Below, in pieces: positions 50,469 through 60,155 of a DNA stretch of 64,000 nt (positions are counted from its first letter, which is position 1; the number at the start of each line of letters is the position of its first letter). The notes beneath the pieces were generated by a model. That model searched no databases, had not been told where the DNA came from, and was given only the letters and a program-made list of their open reading frames with translations. The position numbers and the translations under genes were made by a program. This stretch comes from Bacteroidota bacterium (GTDB lineage Bacteria > Bacteroidota > Bacteroidia > Chitinophagales > Chitinophagaceae), in contig JAFDXN010000025.1 of NCBI GenBank assembly GCA_018267915.1, positions 434,001 through 498,000 on the forward strand. Direction: 5' to 3'.

Positions 50469-50524
50469 AACCTGTTTCGTCGGTAGATATTCCCGCTTCA
50501 TCCTATATATTTATTTGGTATTGC

Positions 50525-50631
50525 GATACTATCCTACTTTAGTATCGGCTTCTCACCTTACGAGATTCGGGCAAGAAGCGAAATAGTTAAAAAGGGATAG
50601 CGGCGCACTTAACAAGTGCGCCGCAATTTTT
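50525..50631 (+). ncRNA. Possible small RNA with own terminator (speculative)
   Basis: GATACT (50525-50530) and AGTATC (50541-50546) pair, then 50 bases later comes the GC-rich terminator at 50600. TTTG at 50514-50517 and TACTTTAG at 50535 could form a weak promoter with a 17-base spacer. The distance of 130 bases from the DUF2911 stop to the terminator is longer than needed. It may equally be the 3' untranslated region of the DUF2911 transcript. Confidence 0.2.
50600..50631 (+). terminator. Strong terminator before the flavin reductase gene
   Basis: GCGGCGCACTT (50600-50610) and AAGTGCGCCGC (50614-50624) form an 11-bp GC-rich stem with an AAC loop and a run of T after AA, ending at 50633. 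Confidence 0.9.
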
Positions 50632-50684
50632 TTGTTTATAGCCAAATAAAGGTCTTTTACGGCGCGGCGTGCTATTTTTGCGGC

Positions 50685-51566
50685 ATGAGAATTATTCCCG
50701 GTGAGATAAAGACAGGCCTGCTTCACTCCTATCTGTTAGGCGCCGTAGCGCCCCGCCCCATCTGCTTTGCCAGCACGCTGGATGCTGACGGAACGCCCAA
50801 CCTGGCGCCCTTTAGCTTTTTCAATGTTTTCGGCAGCAACCCCCCGATATTGGTTTTTTCACCGGCCCGTCGCGTGCGTGATAATACAGTTAAGCATACC
50901 CTTGAAAATATATATGCCACTAAAGAAGTGGTTGTCAATGTGGTGAACTACAACATGGTGCAGCAAACCAGCCTTGCGAGTTGTGAATACCCTAAAGGCG
51001 TGAACGAGTTCGTAAAGGCGGGGTTTACACCGGTAGCATCAGAGTTTGTAAAACCTTTCAGGGTGAAAGAATCGCCTGCACAACTGGAATGCAAGGTGCT
51101 GCAGGTAATAGAGACGGGGCAAAATGGAGGTGCGGGCAACCTTATTATCTGTGAAATAGTGTGCATGCACCTCGACGACAGTGTGCTTAATGAAGATGGC
51201 AAAATAGACCCGCATAAAATAGACCTGGTGGCGCGCATGGGCGGCGACCACTACTGCCGTGCTTCGGGTGCTGCAGTGTTTGACGTGCCGAAGCCCAATC
51301 TTGAGCTTGGTGTAGGCATCGATGCACTCCCGGAAAGCATCCGCAGCAGCTCGGTTCTTACGGGCAACAACCTGGGTATACTGGGTAACAGCACCAATAT
51401 CCCGGTAGTAGGTGAAATGCTCTACGACGACCGCCTCACAGAAATAATGCGCGAATACGAAACGGACGATATGGGCCGCCGCACTGCGCTGCACACCTAT
51501 GCCAAAGAACTGCTTGACCGCCATGAGATAGATAAGGCATGGCAAGTGCTATTGGCAGGGGAATAA
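50685..51566 (+). CDS. Flavin reductase-like domain protein
   Basis: The 293-residue protein starts at the ATG at 50685 (MRIIPGEIKTGLLHSYLLGA). VAPRPICFASTLDADGTPNLAPFSFFNVFGSNPPI is the signature FMN-binding flavin reductase domain, with VNVVNYNMVQQTSLASCEYPKGVNEF further on. Proteins of this type bind FMN and reduce it with NAD(P)H, often to feed a monooxygenase, or act as stand-alone oxidoreductases. The C-terminal roughly 90 residues form an extra helical segment. No monooxygenase gene is adjacent. A longer frame from 50616 runs through the terminator, so it was not used. Confidence 0.9.
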   Translation: MRIIPGEIKTGLLHSYLLGAVAPRPICFASTLDADGTPNLAPFSFFNVFGSNPPILVFSPARRVRDNTVKHTLENIYATKEVVVNVVNYNMVQQTSLASCEYPKGVNEFVKAGFTPVASEFVKPFRVKESPAQLECKVLQVIETGQNGGAGNLIICEIVCMHLDDSVLNEDGKIDPHKIDLVARMGGDHYCRASGAAVFDVPKPNLELGVGIDALPESIRSSSVLTGNNLGILGNSTNIPVVGEMLYDDRLTEIMREYETDDMGRRTALHTYAKELLDRHEIDKAWQVLLAGE

Positions 51567-51681
51567 GTCACGCGTTGAATAACCTGTGCATATCCTGTGC
51601 ATTTCACTTAACAGTAACAAGCAGGTAATGTTTCCATAACAATTTTGTGTGTAACTTTAGTAAAACTAAAATATTACTCAC

Positions 51682-52155
51682 ATGCTTTGGAGAACATTCA
51701 GCGGCGAACCACTGCGGAAGCCTGTTAAGGAGGCAGTCGAAGAGGCTATCGTTCGGGAAACCGGGAAAGGGTTTCACCTGAAGGTATGCATAGGTACTGA
51801 CTCACAGGTACGCGGTGGCGAAACGGAATTCGCCACCGTTATTGTTTTTCTTCGGGAGAAACACGGTGGCTTCATGTACATCTGCAACGAACGCAGCAGG
51901 CAGCCCTACACCATCAAGGAGCGAATGCTGGTGGAAGTAGCGCGCAGCATCGAGATCGCATATGAGCTTTGCGATCTCTTCAACAGGTATGATGTGGACA
52001 TGGAAGTGCATGCCGACATCAATACCAACCCGCACTTTAAAAGCAATGAGGCCTTGCGTGAGGCGATGGGCTATATCCTGGGCATGGGTTTCGCCTTCAA
52101 GGCCAAGCCCGAAGCCTTTGCCAGCAGTTGCTGTGCAGATAAGGTCTGCAACTGA
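51682..52155 (+). CDS. YkuK-family RNase H-like protein
   Basis: The 157-residue product matches the YkuK/DUF458 family. KVCIGTDSQVRGGETEFATVIVFLREKHGGFMYI contains the aspartate of an RNase H-like fold, EVARSIEIAYELCDLF follows, and MEVHADINTNPHFKSNEALREAMGYILGMGFAFKAKPEAFASSCCADKVC ends the domain with an acidic residue and HADIN. The fold predicts nuclease or nucleic-acid binding, but no reaction is proven. It stands alone after a short spacer. Confidence 0.88.
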   Translation: MLWRTFSGEPLRKPVKEAVEEAIVRETGKGFHLKVCIGTDSQVRGGETEFATVIVFLREKHGGFMYICNERSRQPYTIKERMLVEVARSIEIAYELCDLFNRYDVDMEVHADINTNPHFKSNEALREAMGYILGMGFAFKAKPEAFASSCCADKVCN

Positions 52156-52389
52156 CGCCGGCCCCTTTTTACCGCTGCCGGGGATGGCAAAACCATCCTT
52201 CAGGCCTTCTTCACCCCTTGCATTAATATATTTTAGGCAATTTCTTAAGGGGATATAGGATTTTTAACATATTTCCATTAACTTACTGGTGTTTTCGCCC
52301 CTGTGTCAACCATTGCGGGTCTCCTGGCTGTCTATATAGCTGGTGTGCCCGACGAAAAGCACGGCAAAAATGTAACACTTGTACGCAAA

Positions 52390-55300
52390 ATGGAAAAACG
52401 CCACCTGGTTTATTTATTAAGCTTTCTATTTGTCTATTCGGCTGCTACAGGTACGCCTGCAATGCCTATTCATTTTATCGAGAATCGCGGACAATGGGAC
52501 GGACCATTTAAATATAAGGTAGAGACGGGTAAAGGTGACGTTTACTTTTTACCGGGTCAGTTTGTTTACGTCGTTGGTGAATATTCGAATCTGGATAAAA
52601 TGGAGGATTATCATCATGGTATTATTCACGGGCCACAAGTTTTACGGTTTCATGAATATCGAATGACTTTTGAAGGTGCTAATCCTGTGACTATAGTCGG
52701 CAGTAAAAAGCAAACTACATACTATAATTATTTTTTAGGAAAGGATTCAACAAAATGGAAGACAGGTATTCATCCTTACCTCGCCTTAGACTATCCTGAA
52801 CTTTACAAGGGCATCGGTATGCACGTTTCATCAGAAGACGGATCTGTCAAGTATGAATTTGCAGTTGCTCCGGGTGCAGACGTTCGGCAAATAAGATTGC
52901 ATTATGAAGGTGCGGATGGGTTGACAGTCAATAGGAAGGGTAACCTGATCATCAAAACTTCTGTGGGTGATGTTGAAGAGTTAAAGCCTTATGCCTATCA
53001 GTATTTCAACGGTGAACGGAGGGAGGTCCCATGTACTTATGATCTGGAAGGGACGCAAGTGCGCTATCTTTTTCCTGAAGGTTTTGACAAGTCGTTAGCC
53101 GTGGTTATAGACCCAACAGTTGTTTTTGCCACCTTTACCGGATCTACTGCCGATAATTTTGGATACACCGCGACCTATGATAATGCTGGAAATTTTTATG
53201 CGGGAGGCCTCGTTAGCAACTTTTATCCAAATACAACATATCCGGTTACTCCGGGCGCCTTTCAATTGACATTCGGCGGCGGCAATACTAACACTGGCAT
53301 CCATTATCCGAGTGATATGGGTATCATGAAGTTTTCTGCTGATGGGACCAATCGTATCTGGGCTACTTATATTGGTGGTACTGACAATGATCAGCCACAT
53401 AGTATGATAGTGGACGCCAACAATAATCTGATTATAGCAGGCCGTACTTATTCAACTGATTTTCCGGTAGTTGCTGGCTGTTATGATGTTACTCAAAACG
53501 GTGCCGCCGATATTGTTGTAGTAAAACTCAACAATACAGCCACTGCTTTGATTGGCTCTACCTATGTTGGCGGCAGCGGCGATGACGCTGTAAATTACAA
53601 CGGTGCGGAAGACACTGTAGGCTTTCTCAAGTACAACTATGGAGATGATGCACGGAGCGAAGTAATAATCGATAAAGCATCAAATGTCTATGTTACTGCC
53701 TCTACCAAGTCTACTGACTTCCCTGTGACAGCCAATGCCACTCAGGCTATTCTTAAGGGTTCGCAGGATGCAGTGGTTTTTAAATTAAGCCCCACGCTCA
53801 CCTCGATGACCTGGAGCACTTACTTGGGAGGCAACAACGAAGATGCCGGGTTCGTGCTGACGCTTGACACTGGGCAAACACACTTATATGTGGGCGGCGG
53901 TACAAACAGTTCCAACTTTCCTTTTACTGCGGGAGCATGGCATAGTTCCTATCAGGGCGGCAATGCAGATGGCTTTGTCGCACGGTTTTTGAACAGCGGC
54001 AACTATGCGTTACAGAAGGCAACTGCAGTTGGCACTGCGAACTACGACCAGGTATACGGCCTGCAAATCGATGGTGGCAATGGAGTTTACGCTGAAGGCC
54101 AATCTCTTGGCGGACAGTTTCCCGTTACCGCGGGGGTGTACTCTAATCCCAACTCAAGCCAGTTTGTCATGAAGCTTGATTCCAACCTTTCTACCGACGT
54201 GTTTTCGACGGTGTATGGTAATGGTGACCCGACACACACCAACATTTCCCCTGTCGCATTCCTGGTCGATACCTGCGAAAACATCTACATCTCGGGATGG
54301 GGAGGTGTGCTTATTAACGGCATGCTGCCCACCGTGGGACCATGTACTAACATGCCCTTAACCCCAGATGCTGCACAAAGTAATACCGACGGAAAAGACT
54401 TTTACTTTATTGTGCTGAGCAAAAATGCGCTCAGCCTAATGTACGGTACTTATATGGGATCGGTAAATACACCCCTTGGTGAGCACGTGGATGGCGGCAC
54501 CAGTCGCTTTGACAGAAACGGCGTGGTTTATCAGGCGATCTGTGGTGCGTGCGGACATGGTAATTTCCCAACCCAGCCGCCCAATGTGTGGAGCTTGGCT
54601 GACAGTAGCCAGAATTGTAATGAAATAGCGCTTAAAATAGCATTCCATTTCGGTCCCGTGAACGCAGTGGCCCACATAAATGGCGATACCTCCGGCTGTG
54701 CACCCTTCACAGTAACTTTCGACAACACTTCTACCAACGGCGCTACTTACGTATGGGATTTTGGCGATAATTCGCCGACAAGCACTCTATTCAACCCCGG
54801 TCCGCACACATATAACACGCCCGGAGTTTACACAGTGCACCTGACGGTTACAAATGCAAATGCCTGCAACCGCACCATTGATTCTACGACAATGATCGTG
54901 AAAGTGGACTCAGGTGCCATCAAGGCCGACTTCCTGACCCAACTCACCGATACCTGCGATCCTTTTGTTGCTACAGTCACCAATACATCGCAGTACAACT
55001 CCATACCCAACGCACAATCATGGACTAAATTCTATTGGCATTATAGCGATGGATTTGACTTCACGGGCACTACGCCTCCGCCGCACAATTTCCCCGACAC
55101 CGGCACTTATACCATCACACTTGTAATGGTAGATACAACGGCTTGTAACAACCCCGATTCGGTCACGAAAACCATACATTTCCAGAAACTGCTTGTTGAT
55201 GCCGCAATTGACATGCCCGACTCTCTTTGCCTCGGTGCCGGTGTAACGTTCGCCAACGGCTCAACAAATGGCATTACCTACATCTGGAACTTTGGTGATG

Positions 55301-55950
55301 GCGACACGGCAATGACCCCCAATCCATACCACGTTTACGATAGTACCGGTATCTACACTGTAACGGTAATAGCTATTAATGACAATGCCTGTAACCATTC
55401 CGACACTGCGTCAAAAAATATTAAGGTCAAGGCACACGCCATTGCCGACTTCAGTTATACACCTGTGATATCGGTTCCCAATTCACCTATCACCTTCCTG
55501 AACCATTCGCAAAACGCTACTTCCTACTTGTGGGGTTTCGGTGATGGAGGTAGCTCCGAAGAAACGGACCCGGTTCATATGTATAGAAAGACGGGTTACT
55601 ATACCGTCTGCTTAGACGCGAACAACCCCGATAATTGTCCCGATACCATCTGTAAAAAGATATATGCCGATATACGTCCGCTCATAGATATACCAAATGC
55701 CTTCAGCCCTAACGGCGATGGTTTTAACGATATACTCTATGCAAGAGGTGCGGCCGTCGACACCATGGATCTGAAGATATGGAACCGCTGGGGTGAACTG
55801 GTATTTGAATCTAAATCACTCGACCATGGCTGGGACGGTACCTACAATGGCAAGCCCCAGGAAATGGACGCCTATGCCTTTGTGCTTACGGCTACTTTTA
55901 TTGACGGAACAAAATTTGAAAAACAAGGTAACATCACCTTATTGCGATAA
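52390..55950 (+). CDS. Large SBBP/PKD surface protein with type B T9SS (gliding-motility) C-terminal domain
   Basis: The 1186-residue protein starts at the ATG at 52390, giving a signal peptide (HLVYLLSFLFVYSAATGTPA). Residues about 25-240 are an N-terminal beta domain opening FIENRGQWDGPFKYKVETGK. About 245-700 has SBBP-type propeller repeats (WATYIGGTDNDQPHSM, GSTYVGGSGDDAVNYN, STYLGGNNEDAGFVL). About 745-1090 has PKD-like repeats (YVWDFGDNSPTSTLFNPGPHTYN, IWNFGDGDTAMTPNPYHVYD). The last 90 residues, DIPNAFSPNGDGFNDILY to DAYAFVLTATFIDG, form the gliding-motility-associated C-terminal (CHU_C) domain, a type B T9SS signal. It is followed 9 bases later by the PorP/SprF gene, the usual partner for type B cargo. 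Probably a surface adhesin. Confidence 0.92.
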   Translation: MEKRHLVYLLSFLFVYSAATGTPAMPIHFIENRGQWDGPFKYKVETGKGDVYFLPGQFVYVVGEYSNLDKMEDYHHGIIHGPQVLRFHEYRMTFEGANPVTIVGSKKQTTYYNYFLGKDSTKWKTGIHPYLALDYPELYKGIGMHVSSEDGSVKYEFAVAPGADVRQIRLHYEGADGLTVNRKGNLIIKTSVGDVEELKPYAYQYFNGERREVPCTYDLEGTQVRYLFPEGFDKSLAVVIDPTVVFATFTGSTADNFGYTATYDNAGNFYAGGLVSNFYPNTTYPVTPGAFQLTFGGGNTNTGIHYPSDMGIMKFSADGTNRIWATYIGGTDNDQPHSMIVDANNNLIIAGRTYSTDFPVVAGCYDVTQNGAADIVVVKLNNTATALIGSTYVGGSGDDAVNYNGAEDTVGFLKYNYGDDARSEVIIDKASNVYVTASTKSTDFPVTANATQAILKGSQDAVVFKLSPTLTSMTWSTYLGGNNEDAGFVLTLDTGQTHLYVGGGTNSSNFPFTAGAWHSSYQGGNADGFVARFLNSGNYALQKATAVGTANYDQVYGLQIDGGNGVYAEGQSLGGQFPVTAGVYSNPNSSQFVMKLDSNLSTDVFSTVYGNGDPTHTNISPVAFLVDTCENIYISGWGGVLINGMLPTVGPCTNMPLTPDAAQSNTDGKDFYFIVLSKNALSLMYGTYMGSVNTPLGEHVDGGTSRFDRNGVVYQAICGACGHGNFPTQPPNVWSLADSSQNCNEIALKIAFHFGPVNAVAHINGDTSGCAPFTVTFDNTSTNGATYVWDFGDNSPTSTLFNPGPHTYNTPGVYTVHLTVTNANACNRTIDSTTMIVKVDSGAIKADFLTQLTDTCDPFVATVTNTSQYNSIPNAQSWTKFYWHYSDGFDFTGTTPPPHNFPDTGTYTITLVMVDTTACNNPDSVTKTIHFQKLLVDAAIDMPDSLCLGAGVTFANGSTNGITYIWNFGDGDTAMTPNPYHVYDSTGIYTVTVIAINDNACNHSDTASKNIKVKAHAIADFSYTPVISVPNSPITFLNHSQNATSYLWGFGDGGSSEETDPVHMYRKTGYYTVCLDANNPDNCPDTICKKIYADIRPLIDIPNAFSPNGDGFNDILYARGAAVDTMDLKIWNRWGELVFESKSLDHGWDGTYNGKPQEMDAYAFVLTATFIDGTKFEKQGNITLLR

Positions 55951-55959
55951 AACAACGAT

Positions 55960-56997
55960 ATGAAAAGAACAACCTTACCTAAGCTTCTGGCTGCGATCGC
56001 GATCACCGCCTGCTTTGCCACTCCGCAAGTCAATGCACAAAGCATTCACTTCTCGCAGTATTACAATGCCCCGATGCTGCTCAACCCCGCTAACACTGCG
56101 CTGTTGCCCGATAACGATTACCGCGTTGGTGCTAATTATCGCACTCAGTGGGCCAGTGTGCCCGTGCCCTACAAAACTTTTTCGGCCTACGGCGACCTTG
56201 AGGCCTTCCGTGGCGAAAGTGGTACCAACTGGATGGGCATTGGTGCGGCGCTGTTTAGTGATAAGGCCGGTGATGGCAACCTATCGCTCACCAGCGCAGC
56301 TGCATTCCTGTCTTATCACCTGATGATGGGCGATCAGTTTATGGTGTCTGCAGGCGCTTCTGCCTCATATATCCAACGCAGCATCGATTATGACAAGCTG
56401 ACTTTTGATGCACAGTGGGACGGTTTTGGCTTCAACTATGCGCTGCCTAACCATGAACAAAAAGGCATCGTTAAAACGAATCTTATGGACGTGAGCGCAG
56501 GTATCAATCTTGCCTTCCTGCCCAATGACAATGTATACGCGAAACTTGGCTTTGGTATTGCCAACATCAACCAGCCAAAACAAACATTCTACGGGCAGGA
56601 TACCAAAGTATCGATGCGCCCCACCGGTAATTTGGACGTTTTGTGGCGCCTCAGTAAAACAGTCATCCTGAACCCCTCCGTTTATTACACTACCCAGGAT
56701 AAGGCTTCTGAAGCACTATACGGCACGCTCTTCCGTATCAACATAACTCCGGAGAAGGAAGGGGTGGGCAACAATCAGCTCATACTCGGCGGCTACCATC
56801 GCCTCGGCGATGCCGTGATAGGAGTAGTAGGCGTTGAGTTTGTTGGCATACAAATTATGGCTAACTACGATTACACCATTTCGTCGCTGAAGACCTACAA
56901 CCAGGGGAAAGGAGCATTAGAATTCTCACTTGTGTACCAGGGCCTGTATAACAGAAGCAGCGGTGGACGCAATAACATACACTGTCCGAGGTTTTAA
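55960..56997 (+). CDS. PorP/SprF-family T9SS outer membrane protein
   Basis: The 345-residue product has a signal peptide (LLAAIAITACFATPQVNAQ) and the PorP/SprF signature SIHFSQYYNAPMLLNPANTALL at the mature N-terminus, then a 14-strand-like beta-barrel pattern ending EFSLVYQG. In Flavobacterium, SprF is needed to secrete and anchor specific type B adhesins (SprB), and such genes follow their cargo. Here the order is cargo then SprF-like then regulator, with 9 and 72 bases between. It likely accepts the 52390 protein at the outer membrane. Confidence 0.93.
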   Translation: MKRTTLPKLLAAIAITACFATPQVNAQSIHFSQYYNAPMLLNPANTALLPDNDYRVGANYRTQWASVPVPYKTFSAYGDLEAFRGESGTNWMGIGAALFSDKAGDGNLSLTSAAAFLSYHLMMGDQFMVSAGASASYIQRSIDYDKLTFDAQWDGFGFNYALPNHEQKGIVKTNLMDVSAGINLAFLPNDNVYAKLGFGIANINQPKQTFYGQDTKVSMRPTGNLDVLWRLSKTVILNPSVYYTTQDKASEALYGTLFRINITPEKEGVGNNQLILGGYHRLGDAVIGVVGVEFVGIQIMANYDYTISSLKTYNQGKGALEFSLVYQGLYNRSSGGRNNIHCPRF

Positions 56998-57069
56998 CAA
57001 AATATTTGTTTTGACTATACGACGGCGGCATTACTTTTGACACCATTACACCATATACCAAAAAAAGGC

Positions 57070-57771
57070 ATGGACAAAGAAAAATATAAAGTACTGCTTG
57101 TAGAAGACGACACAAACTTCGGACAAGTGCTAAAGAATTACCTGGAATTGAATGACTTCGTAGTAGAGCTGGCGCGTGATGGTATTTTGGGTTTGGCGGC
57201 CTTCCGCCGGGAAAAATTTGATGTTTGCTTGCTGGATGTGATGATGCCCAACATGGACGGATTCACGCTGGCAGAAGAGATCAGGAACGTGGACCCCGAT
57301 GTGCCCTTGTTCTTCCTTTCCGCCAAGAGCATGAAGGAAGATATCCTCACAGGCTACAAGCTGGGCGCGGACGACTATATCACAAAGCCTTTCGACAGTG
57401 AAGTATTGCTGCATAAGATAAAGGCCATACTGAAACGCAACATGGAGTTGCAGGATAAGCAGCATGCACAGGTAGAGTTCAATATCGGTTCGTATCATTT
57501 CAACAGTAAGCTCCGCACACTGGAGCATGGTGGCGAATCGCACACCCTGTCTCCGAAGGAGAATGAGCTGTTGCTGATGCTTTGCGAATACAAAAACGAT
57601 CTTCTTCCACGCGATGCCGCCCTCAAACGCATCTGGGGCAGCGATACCTATTTCAATGGCCGCAGCATGGACGTATATATAGCCAAGCTGCGTAAATACC
57701 TGAAGGACGACACCAGCGTAGAGATCGTAAACATCCACGGCAACGGTTTCCGTCTGGTAGTACCGGAATAA
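57070..57771 (+). CDS. OmpR-type response regulator
   Basis: The 233-residue regulator has a receiver domain with phospho-acceptor Asp56 (CLLDVMMPNMDG), acidic pair EDD at 12-14, switch Thr/Ser and the conserved lysine in DYITKPFD. The C-terminal winged helix (LSPKENELLLMLCEYKNDLLPRDAALKRIWG, then YFNGRSMDVYIAKLRKYL) is OmpR-like. ATG at 57070 is preferred to one at 57037. It follows the PorP/SprF-like gene by 72 bases, possibly in the same transcript, so it may be the output of surface-protein signalling. The orphan kinase at 45874 could be its partner. A strong terminator lies after it. Confidence 0.93.
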   Translation: MDKEKYKVLLVEDDTNFGQVLKNYLELNDFVVELARDGILGLAAFRREKFDVCLLDVMMPNMDGFTLAEEIRNVDPDVPLFFLSAKSMKEDILTGYKLGADDYITKPFDSEVLLHKIKAILKRNMELQDKQHAQVEFNIGSYHFNSKLRTLEHGGESHTLSPKENELLLMLCEYKNDLLPRDAALKRIWGSDTYFNGRSMDVYIAKLRKYLKDDTSVEIVNIHGNGFRLVVPE

Positions 57772-57790
57772 AAACAAGTTTTATCGCAAT

Positions 57791-57828
57791 AAAAAAGCGG
57801 TGCGTATCACACGCACCGCTTTTTTTAC
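57791..57828. terminator. Bidirectional terminator after the response regulator
   Basis: AAAAAAGCGGTGCGT (57791-57805) and ACGCACCGCTTTTTT (57811-57825) form a 15-bp stem with an ATCAC loop; T runs are present on both strands. It also lies about 45 bases past the stop of the minus-strand lipoprotein gene. Confidence 0.9.
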
Positions 57829-57873
57829 GCAAATATTGTCACCTTTCCTTTAGGAGAGGACGGGAGAGGGTTC

Positions 57874-58725
57874 TTATTTCATCGGCTCCTGCGCAGCCAG
57901 GTTGAACTCTCTGCTAACGCTGGTATTTATACCGTCTATAGCCTTGCCGTCTTTATCAACCAAACTCAATTTGATCGTCGATTTACCCATGCCAAGACCA
58001 TGCAGCATATTCGCCTTCCAGTCGCCTATCATTATGCTGGTATCCTTACCGCCCGCCGAATGTATATCGGCCTTTACTTTGTTCCCATCGGCAGCCAGCG
58101 TGGCATTCCATACATAAAAATCCAGTAGCACATTCGCCGTGTCCTTTCCTATATAATCACCCTTTGGCCTGCTATAGAACACCATCGGCGTCTTAGGATC
58201 ATCCAGTTTTTTCAGTCCGCCTTTCTCGTCTATCTTAAAGTGATAAACCAGTGCAGCGCCCGGATTCTTCAGCGACTCATGATAGGAGCGGGAAAGAAAC
58301 GCCATGAGGTAGTGTTCGCTGTTATTGGCCAGCTTCACGGTGTCTGTTGGCTCGTAAAGGGCCACATAAGGTTTATTATCCAGTATAAAGTGTATATGCT
58401 GTCCCTTCGCAGAGTTATTGCACAACTTGCCCCCTGCATCGTCCGTTTGCTTTTTCAGTTCGTAATTCTGCACCGTAAAGTTGAACACTACTTTAGCCGA
58501 ATCATTGCCCAGCTTTTCAGCTTTTACGGAAGCAATGCCCAGTTTTGCGTCCTTAAACTCCGGCGATGCGCTACCTGCCGTCATGCTGATGGCTTGCGGA
58601 GCTGCCGCGGAAGCGCTGCTATCTGCTTTACCTGTTTTTTCATTGCTCCCGCTGTTCTGGCAAGCTGTCATAAGCAGCAATCCTGCAGACAGCATGGCTG
58701 CGGTGAACTTATTGTGTGTGATCAT
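57874..58725 (-). CDS. Lipoprotein of unknown function
   Basis: The 283-residue product has a lipoprotein signal (MLSAGLLLMTAC, lipobox MTAC), an Asn/Ser/Ala-rich linker of about 30 residues, then a mixed alpha/beta body. The NSAKGQHIHFILDNKPYVALYEPTDTVKLANNSEHYLMAFLSRSYHESLKNPG region looks like a conserved core with two histidines, and YSRPKGDYIG follows. I recognise no characterised family. It sits opposite the DegT aminotransferase with 115 bases between starts. Confidence 0.68.
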   Translation of the reverse strand: MITHNKFTAAMLSAGLLLMTACQNSGSNEKTGKADSSASAAAPQAISMTAGSASPEFKDAKLGIASVKAEKLGNDSAKVVFNFTVQNYELKKQTDDAGGKLCNNSAKGQHIHFILDNKPYVALYEPTDTVKLANNSEHYLMAFLSRSYHESLKNPGAALVYHFKIDEKGGLKKLDDPKTPMVFYSRPKGDYIGKDTANVLLDFYVWNATLAADGNKVKADIHSAGGKDTSIMIGDWKANMLHGLGMGKSTIKLSLVDKDGKAIDGINTSVSREFNLAAQEPMK

Positions 58726-58840
58726 AGAATGGATATTTTACTCAAAGCTACGTGCTTCGCCCTAAAAAGGAAAGGACAATCTTCGCGCGAAAATCTTTGC
58801 GCCTTTCCCCCTTTGCAGTTAAATTGCAGTAAAGAAGCTT

Positions 58841-60037
58841 ATGCCCGGCTACGAATTATTTGGCGATGCGGAACGCAAAGAAGTGAATGATATGCTGCAG
58901 ACCGGCGTCATACCGCGTTATGGTTTTGCTGCTGCGCGTAATGGGGTCTGGAAGGCTGCGGAGCTGGAGCAGGAGATATGCAAAACCTTTGGCTGTAAAT
59001 ACGCCTTGCTCACCACCAGCGGCACAACAGCGCTCACTACGGCACTGGCAGCACTGGGCATTGGCGCGGGCGATGAGGTCATCATCCCCACGTTTTGTTT
59101 TGTGGCCAATTTCGAGGCCATCCTCGGCGTCGGCGCCATACCCGTGTTCGCTGATGTGGACGAGACCTTAAGTCTCTCTCCTGAATCTGTAGAAAACGCT
59201 ATTACCGACCACACCAAGGCCATCATGCCCGTGCATATGTGTGGTGGCATGGCCCGCATGGACGAAATGAAAGCGCTCCGCGAAAAATACAACTTGCTGC
59301 TGCTCGAAGATGCCTGCCTGGCTGTAGGCGCCTCGTACAAAGGCAAAAGCCTGGGCACCATGGGGCATGCCGGCGTCTACTCCTTCGACATTTCAAAGAT
59401 GATCACTTGCGGCGAGGGTGGTGCAGTAATTACCAACGACGAGGATGTTTACAAACGCGCCCGCGCCTATACCGACCACGGGCACGATCACCTGGAGAAT
59501 GACCGAACAGCAGATACGCATACGCATTTAGGATACAACTATCGAATTACAGAACTCCACGCGGCTGTCGGCCTCGCGCAGATACGCCGGCTCAACGAGT
59601 TCCTGGCCCTGCAAATGCGTAACCATAACATCATCCATGATGCCATTAAAGACATGCCCGGCCTCACGTTCCGCGGCTTGCCCGACCCCGATGGCTACAC
59701 AGGCGCCTATCTATCCTTCTTCCTGCCCGGCGAGATACAGGCCCGGGAAGCCTATGAACAGCTTAAGGCGGCAGGCATCAGCGGCTTACACTATTGGTAC
59801 GGGAACAACTGGCATTATATTGGCCGATGGCAGCACCTGCAGAGTGGTAGCTGGATGCACCGGCTCTATGAGCAACAGAAGAAGCAGGTGATGCACTATA
59901 GCAACCTTGCCTTCCCCATGAGCGATTCCATTATGAGCCGCTGTATCTCCATCGGTATCAGCCTGCTTTGGAGCGACGCGGAGGCCGCGGAGATAGGGGC
60001 AAAAATGGGCGCAGTGCTCAGCAAGCTCCTCGCCTGA
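58841..60037 (+). CDS. DegT/DnrJ/EryC1/StrS-family PLP aminotransferase
   Basis: The 398-residue protein belongs to the sugar aminotransferase/dehydratase family that uses PLP to make amino sugars for antigens or glycans. KYALLTTSGTTALTTALAALGIGAGDEVIIPTFCFVANFEAIL and DVDETLSLSPESVENAI are typical, and the catalytic lysine is in VYSFDISKMITCGEGGAVITN. GYNYRITELHAAVGLAQIRRL is the dimer-forming segment. No other nucleotide-sugar genes are adjacent, so the product is not known. It may feed surface glycan synthesis with the glycosyltransferases at 13436 and 37660. Confidence 0.93.
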   Translation: MPGYELFGDAERKEVNDMLQTGVIPRYGFAAARNGVWKAAELEQEICKTFGCKYALLTTSGTTALTTALAALGIGAGDEVIIPTFCFVANFEAILGVGAIPVFADVDETLSLSPESVENAITDHTKAIMPVHMCGGMARMDEMKALREKYNLLLLEDACLAVGASYKGKSLGTMGHAGVYSFDISKMITCGEGGAVITNDEDVYKRARAYTDHGHDHLENDRTADTHTHLGYNYRITELHAAVGLAQIRRLNEFLALQMRNHNIIHDAIKDMPGLTFRGLPDPDGYTGAYLSFFLPGEIQAREAYEQLKAAGISGLHYWYGNNWHYIGRWQHLQSGSWMHRLYEQQKKQVMHYSNLAFPMSDSIMSRCISIGISLLWSDAEAAEIGAKMGAVLSKLLA

Positions 60038-60155
60038 AAAAATAAGATTTCTAATACGTTTTTTTAACAACTGTTTTGTACTTCTGCTATTAATATTGCA
60101 GCTTGCAAAACACACTTATACGCTTATTTTTGGGCTTTCATTGTAGGACCGCAAC

